A stretch of DNA of 7,018 bases, from positions 1-7,018 of the forward strand of contig JAJRRJ010000075.1 in assembly GCA_024279575.1 (NCBI GenBank), written 5' to 3'. Made by a program: the position numbers and the translations under genes. The DNA is from Alphaproteobacteria bacterium. GTDB taxonomy: Bacteria > Pseudomonadota > Alphaproteobacteria > Rhizobiales > Devosiaceae. Shown here in pieces: positions 5,264-7,018 of this stretch. Below the pieces are notes generated by a model. The model did not search any database. It was not told the DNA's origin and was given only the letters and a program-made list of their open reading frames with translations. The number at the start of each line of letters is the position of its first letter. Positions within the stretch are counted from its first letter, which is position 1.

Positions 5264-7018
5264 ATGTTGATTAAAAAAATTCTTGTTGCTAACCGAAGCG
5301 AAATTGCCATTCGGGTTTTTCGAGCCGCCAATGAGCTGGGGATAAAAACCGTTGCGGTTTTTGCAGCGGAGGACAAACTGGCGCTGCACCGGTTTAAGGC
5401 GGATGAGGCCTATCTTATCGGCAAGGGTTTAGGACCGGTTGAAGCCTATTTGCAGGTGGATGAATATATTGCCATTGCGAGCGAATGCGGGGCTGATGCT
5501 ATTCATCCGGGGTATGGCCTGCTTTCGGAAAGTCCAGAATTTGTTGATGCATGTGAAGATGCGGGAATAATTTTTATTGGCCCAAGGGCTGAAACCATGC
5601 GCTCACTGGGTAATAAGGTTGCTGCGCGCAAAATGGCTATCGAAAATGATGTGCCGGTGGTGCCGGCAACGGAGCCTTTGCCCGATGATCTTGATATGTG
5701 TGCAAAAATGGCGGCAAAAGTCGGCTACCCCCTGATGCTCAAGGCAGCGTGGGGTGGCGGCGGGCGGGGCATGCGCCGTATTCTCTCGGAGAAAGATTTG
5801 CGGACTGAACTTGACGAGGCCAAGCGCGAAGCCAAAGCGGCCTTTGGCAAGGACGAGATGTATCTGGAAAAGCTGGTGGAGCGGGCGCGCCATGTGGAGG
5901 TGCAGCTGTTGGGGGACGATCACGGCAATCTGGTGCATTTGTTTGAACGGGATTGTTCGGTGCAACGACGAAATCAAAAGGTGGTAGAGCGAGCACCGGC
6001 GCCTTATCTGAGTGAAGATGTGCGTACCGCCCTGACTGAGGCGGCTTTGCGTTTGGGGCGGGCGGCCAATTATCGTTGCGCCGGGACCGTTGAATTTTTG
6101 ATGGATGCGGATTCGGATGAGTTTTATTTCATTGAGGTCAACCCGCGCGTGCAGGTTGAACATACAGTTACTGAAGAAGTGACTGGTATTGATATTGTGA
6201 AAGCACAAATCCGTGCGCTTGAGGGGGCAATAATCGGGACGCCGCAATCGGGGATTCCGTTGCAAAAGGATATTCATCTCAACGGTCATGCGTTGCAATG
6301 CCGGGTGACAACGGAAGATCCTGAACAAAATTTTATTCCCGATTACGGACGCATTACAGCCTATCGTGGAGCAACCGGGTTTGGGGTGCGCCTTGATGGG
6401 GGGACGGCCTATTCGGGGGCGGTAATTACGCGGTTTTATGATCCGCTACTGGAGAAAGTCACTTGCTGGGCGCCTTCGCCTGAGGAGGCTATTGCGCGCA
6501 TGGACAGGGCCTTGCGTGAGTTTCGCATTCGCGGGGTATCGACTAATCTGGCGTTTTTAGAAAACATTATCGGACATGAAAAATTTCGAAACAATACATA
6601 TACAACGCGCTTTATCGACAATACGCCCTCTTTGTTTGATATACCCAAACGGCGCGATCGGGCAACAAAGCTGTTGACCTATATTGGTGATGTCAGTGTC
6701 AATGAGCATCCTGATGTAAAAGGGCGTATGCTGCCCCCCAAAGATGCACCTGAGCCGGTGGTGCCGATTTTTCCGCCATTGACGGTTGTCGAGGGGACGC
6801 GGCAGATTTTGGACCGGGAGGGGCCAAAGGGTCTGGCCCAATGGATGCGGGAGCAAAAACAGGTTTTATTTACCGACACAACCATGCGTGACGGCCATCA
6901 ATCCCTGCTTGCTACCCGCATGCGCACCTATGATATAGCGCGGATTGCTCAGGCCTATTCGCGGGGGATGCCCAATCTGTTTTCACTTGAATGCTGGGGG
7001 GGGGCAACGTTTGACGTA
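5264..7018 (+). CDS. pyc: Pyruvate carboxylase (3' partial, first 585 codons)
   Basis: Pyruvate carboxylase is a biotin enzyme that makes oxaloacetate from pyruvate, bicarbonate and ATP, refilling the TCA cycle. The frame is open from ATG 5264 to the last base. The N-terminal biotin carboxylase domain starts KKILVANRSEIAIRVFRAA; H81-PGYGLLSE, K160, the glycine-rich ATP-grasp loop G164-GGGRGM170, ERDCSVQRRNQK at 228-239 and EVNPRVQVEH at 291-300 are all present. The carboxyltransferase domain begins with D538-TTMRDGHQ546, then the SLLATRMRT and ECWGG stretches. R542, D543 and Q546 match the positions of Rhizobium etli R548, D549 and Q552. This rules out acetyl- or propionyl-CoA carboxylase alpha subunits, which lack that domain. 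The remainder, about half of a roughly 1150-residue protein including the biotin site, lies outside. No clear Shine-Dalgarno precedes the ATG, and the start follows family alignment. Confidence 0.97.
   Translation, partial: MLIKKILVANRSEIAIRVFRAANELGIKTVAVFAAEDKLALHRFKADEAYLIGKGLGPVEAYLQVDEYIAIASECGADAIHPGYGLLSESPEFVDACEDAGIIFIGPRAETMRSLGNKVAARKMAIENDVPVVPATEPLPDDLDMCAKMAAKVGYPLMLKAAWGGGGRGMRRILSEKDLRTELDEAKREAKAAFGKDEMYLEKLVERARHVEVQLLGDDHGNLVHLFERDCSVQRRNQKVVERAPAPYLSEDVRTALTEAALRLGRAANYRCAGTVEFLMDADSDEFYFIEVNPRVQVEHTVTEEVTGIDIVKAQIRALEGAIIGTPQSGIPLQKDIHLNGHALQCRVTTEDPEQNFIPDYGRITAYRGATGFGVRLDGGTAYSGAVITRFYDPLLEKVTCWAPSPEEAIARMDRALREFRIRGVSTNLAFLENIIGHEKFRNNTYTTRFIDNTPSLFDIPKRRDRATKLLTYIGDVSVNEHPDVKGRMLPPKDAPEPVVPIFPPLTVVEGTRQILDREGPKGLAQWMREQKQVLFTDTTMRDGHQSLLATRMRTYDIARIAQAYSRGMPNLFSLECWGGATFDV

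Noticed and set aside
5603..6328. Open frame of 241 codons on the minus strand
   Set aside because: It lies wholly antisense to the conserved biotin carboxylase domain of pyc; the translation has no recognisable family features and is explained by the codon bias of the real gene.
5264..7018. Acetyl-CoA or propionyl-CoA carboxylase biotin carboxylase subunit
   Set aside because: The same frame continues into a DTTMRDGHQ carboxyltransferase motif, which is diagnostic of pyruvate carboxylase.

Overview
The window looks like a chromosomal segment of an alphaproteobacterium, most likely Rhizobiales/Hyphomicrobiales or a close marine relative. The main clues are a pyruvate carboxylase that reads like the rhizobial enzyme, branched-chain amino acid (Liv/HAAT) transport genes, a glycine-betaine-type binding protein, and stand-alone DUF442 (TIGR01244-type) proteins, with moderate base composition. 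The taxonomic placement is inferred from recalled family resemblance, not from a search. No tRNA, rRNA, CRISPR array, insertion sequence or phage gene was seen.

Layout. (1) 1-1382: the 3' part of a LivM-type permease gene (5' end outside the window), followed 45 nt later by a small DUF5946-like protein with two CxxC pairs. This transcription unit ends at a strong hairpin with A/T flanks (1352-1382) that can serve both strands. (2) 1407-2612, minus strand: a LivJ/LivK-type periplasmic branched-chain amino acid binding protein, convergent with the permease unit and sharing that terminator. (3) 2613-2873: a divergent intergenic region with two short inverted repeats and weak promoter-like elements. 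(4) 2874-3944: a ProX/OpuAC-like glycine betaine (quaternary amine) binding protein starting with TTG; no permease or ATPase for it is in the window. (5) 4164-4592 and 4811-5221: two tandem DUF442 proteins with a PTP-like CRxGTR loop, about half identical to each other. A 218-nt gap between them carries hairpins, a perfect TATAAT and two palindromes. (6) 5264 to the window end: the first 585 codons of pyruvate carboxylase, covering the full biotin carboxylase domain and the start of the carboxyltransferase domain.

How they fit. The permease and the LivJ protein probably belong to one periplasmic-binding-protein uptake system, although they are transcribed toward each other. The betaine-binding protein suggests osmolyte or quaternary-amine uptake. 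Pyruvate carboxylase supplies oxaloacetate and may be co-transcribed with the second DUF442 gene, since 42 nt separate them with no terminator seen. The least explained parts are the duplicated DUF442 genes with their structured spacer, and the DUF5946 gene riding in the liv unit. Nothing here is clearly a new multi-gene system. Gaps between genes are all under 300 nt.
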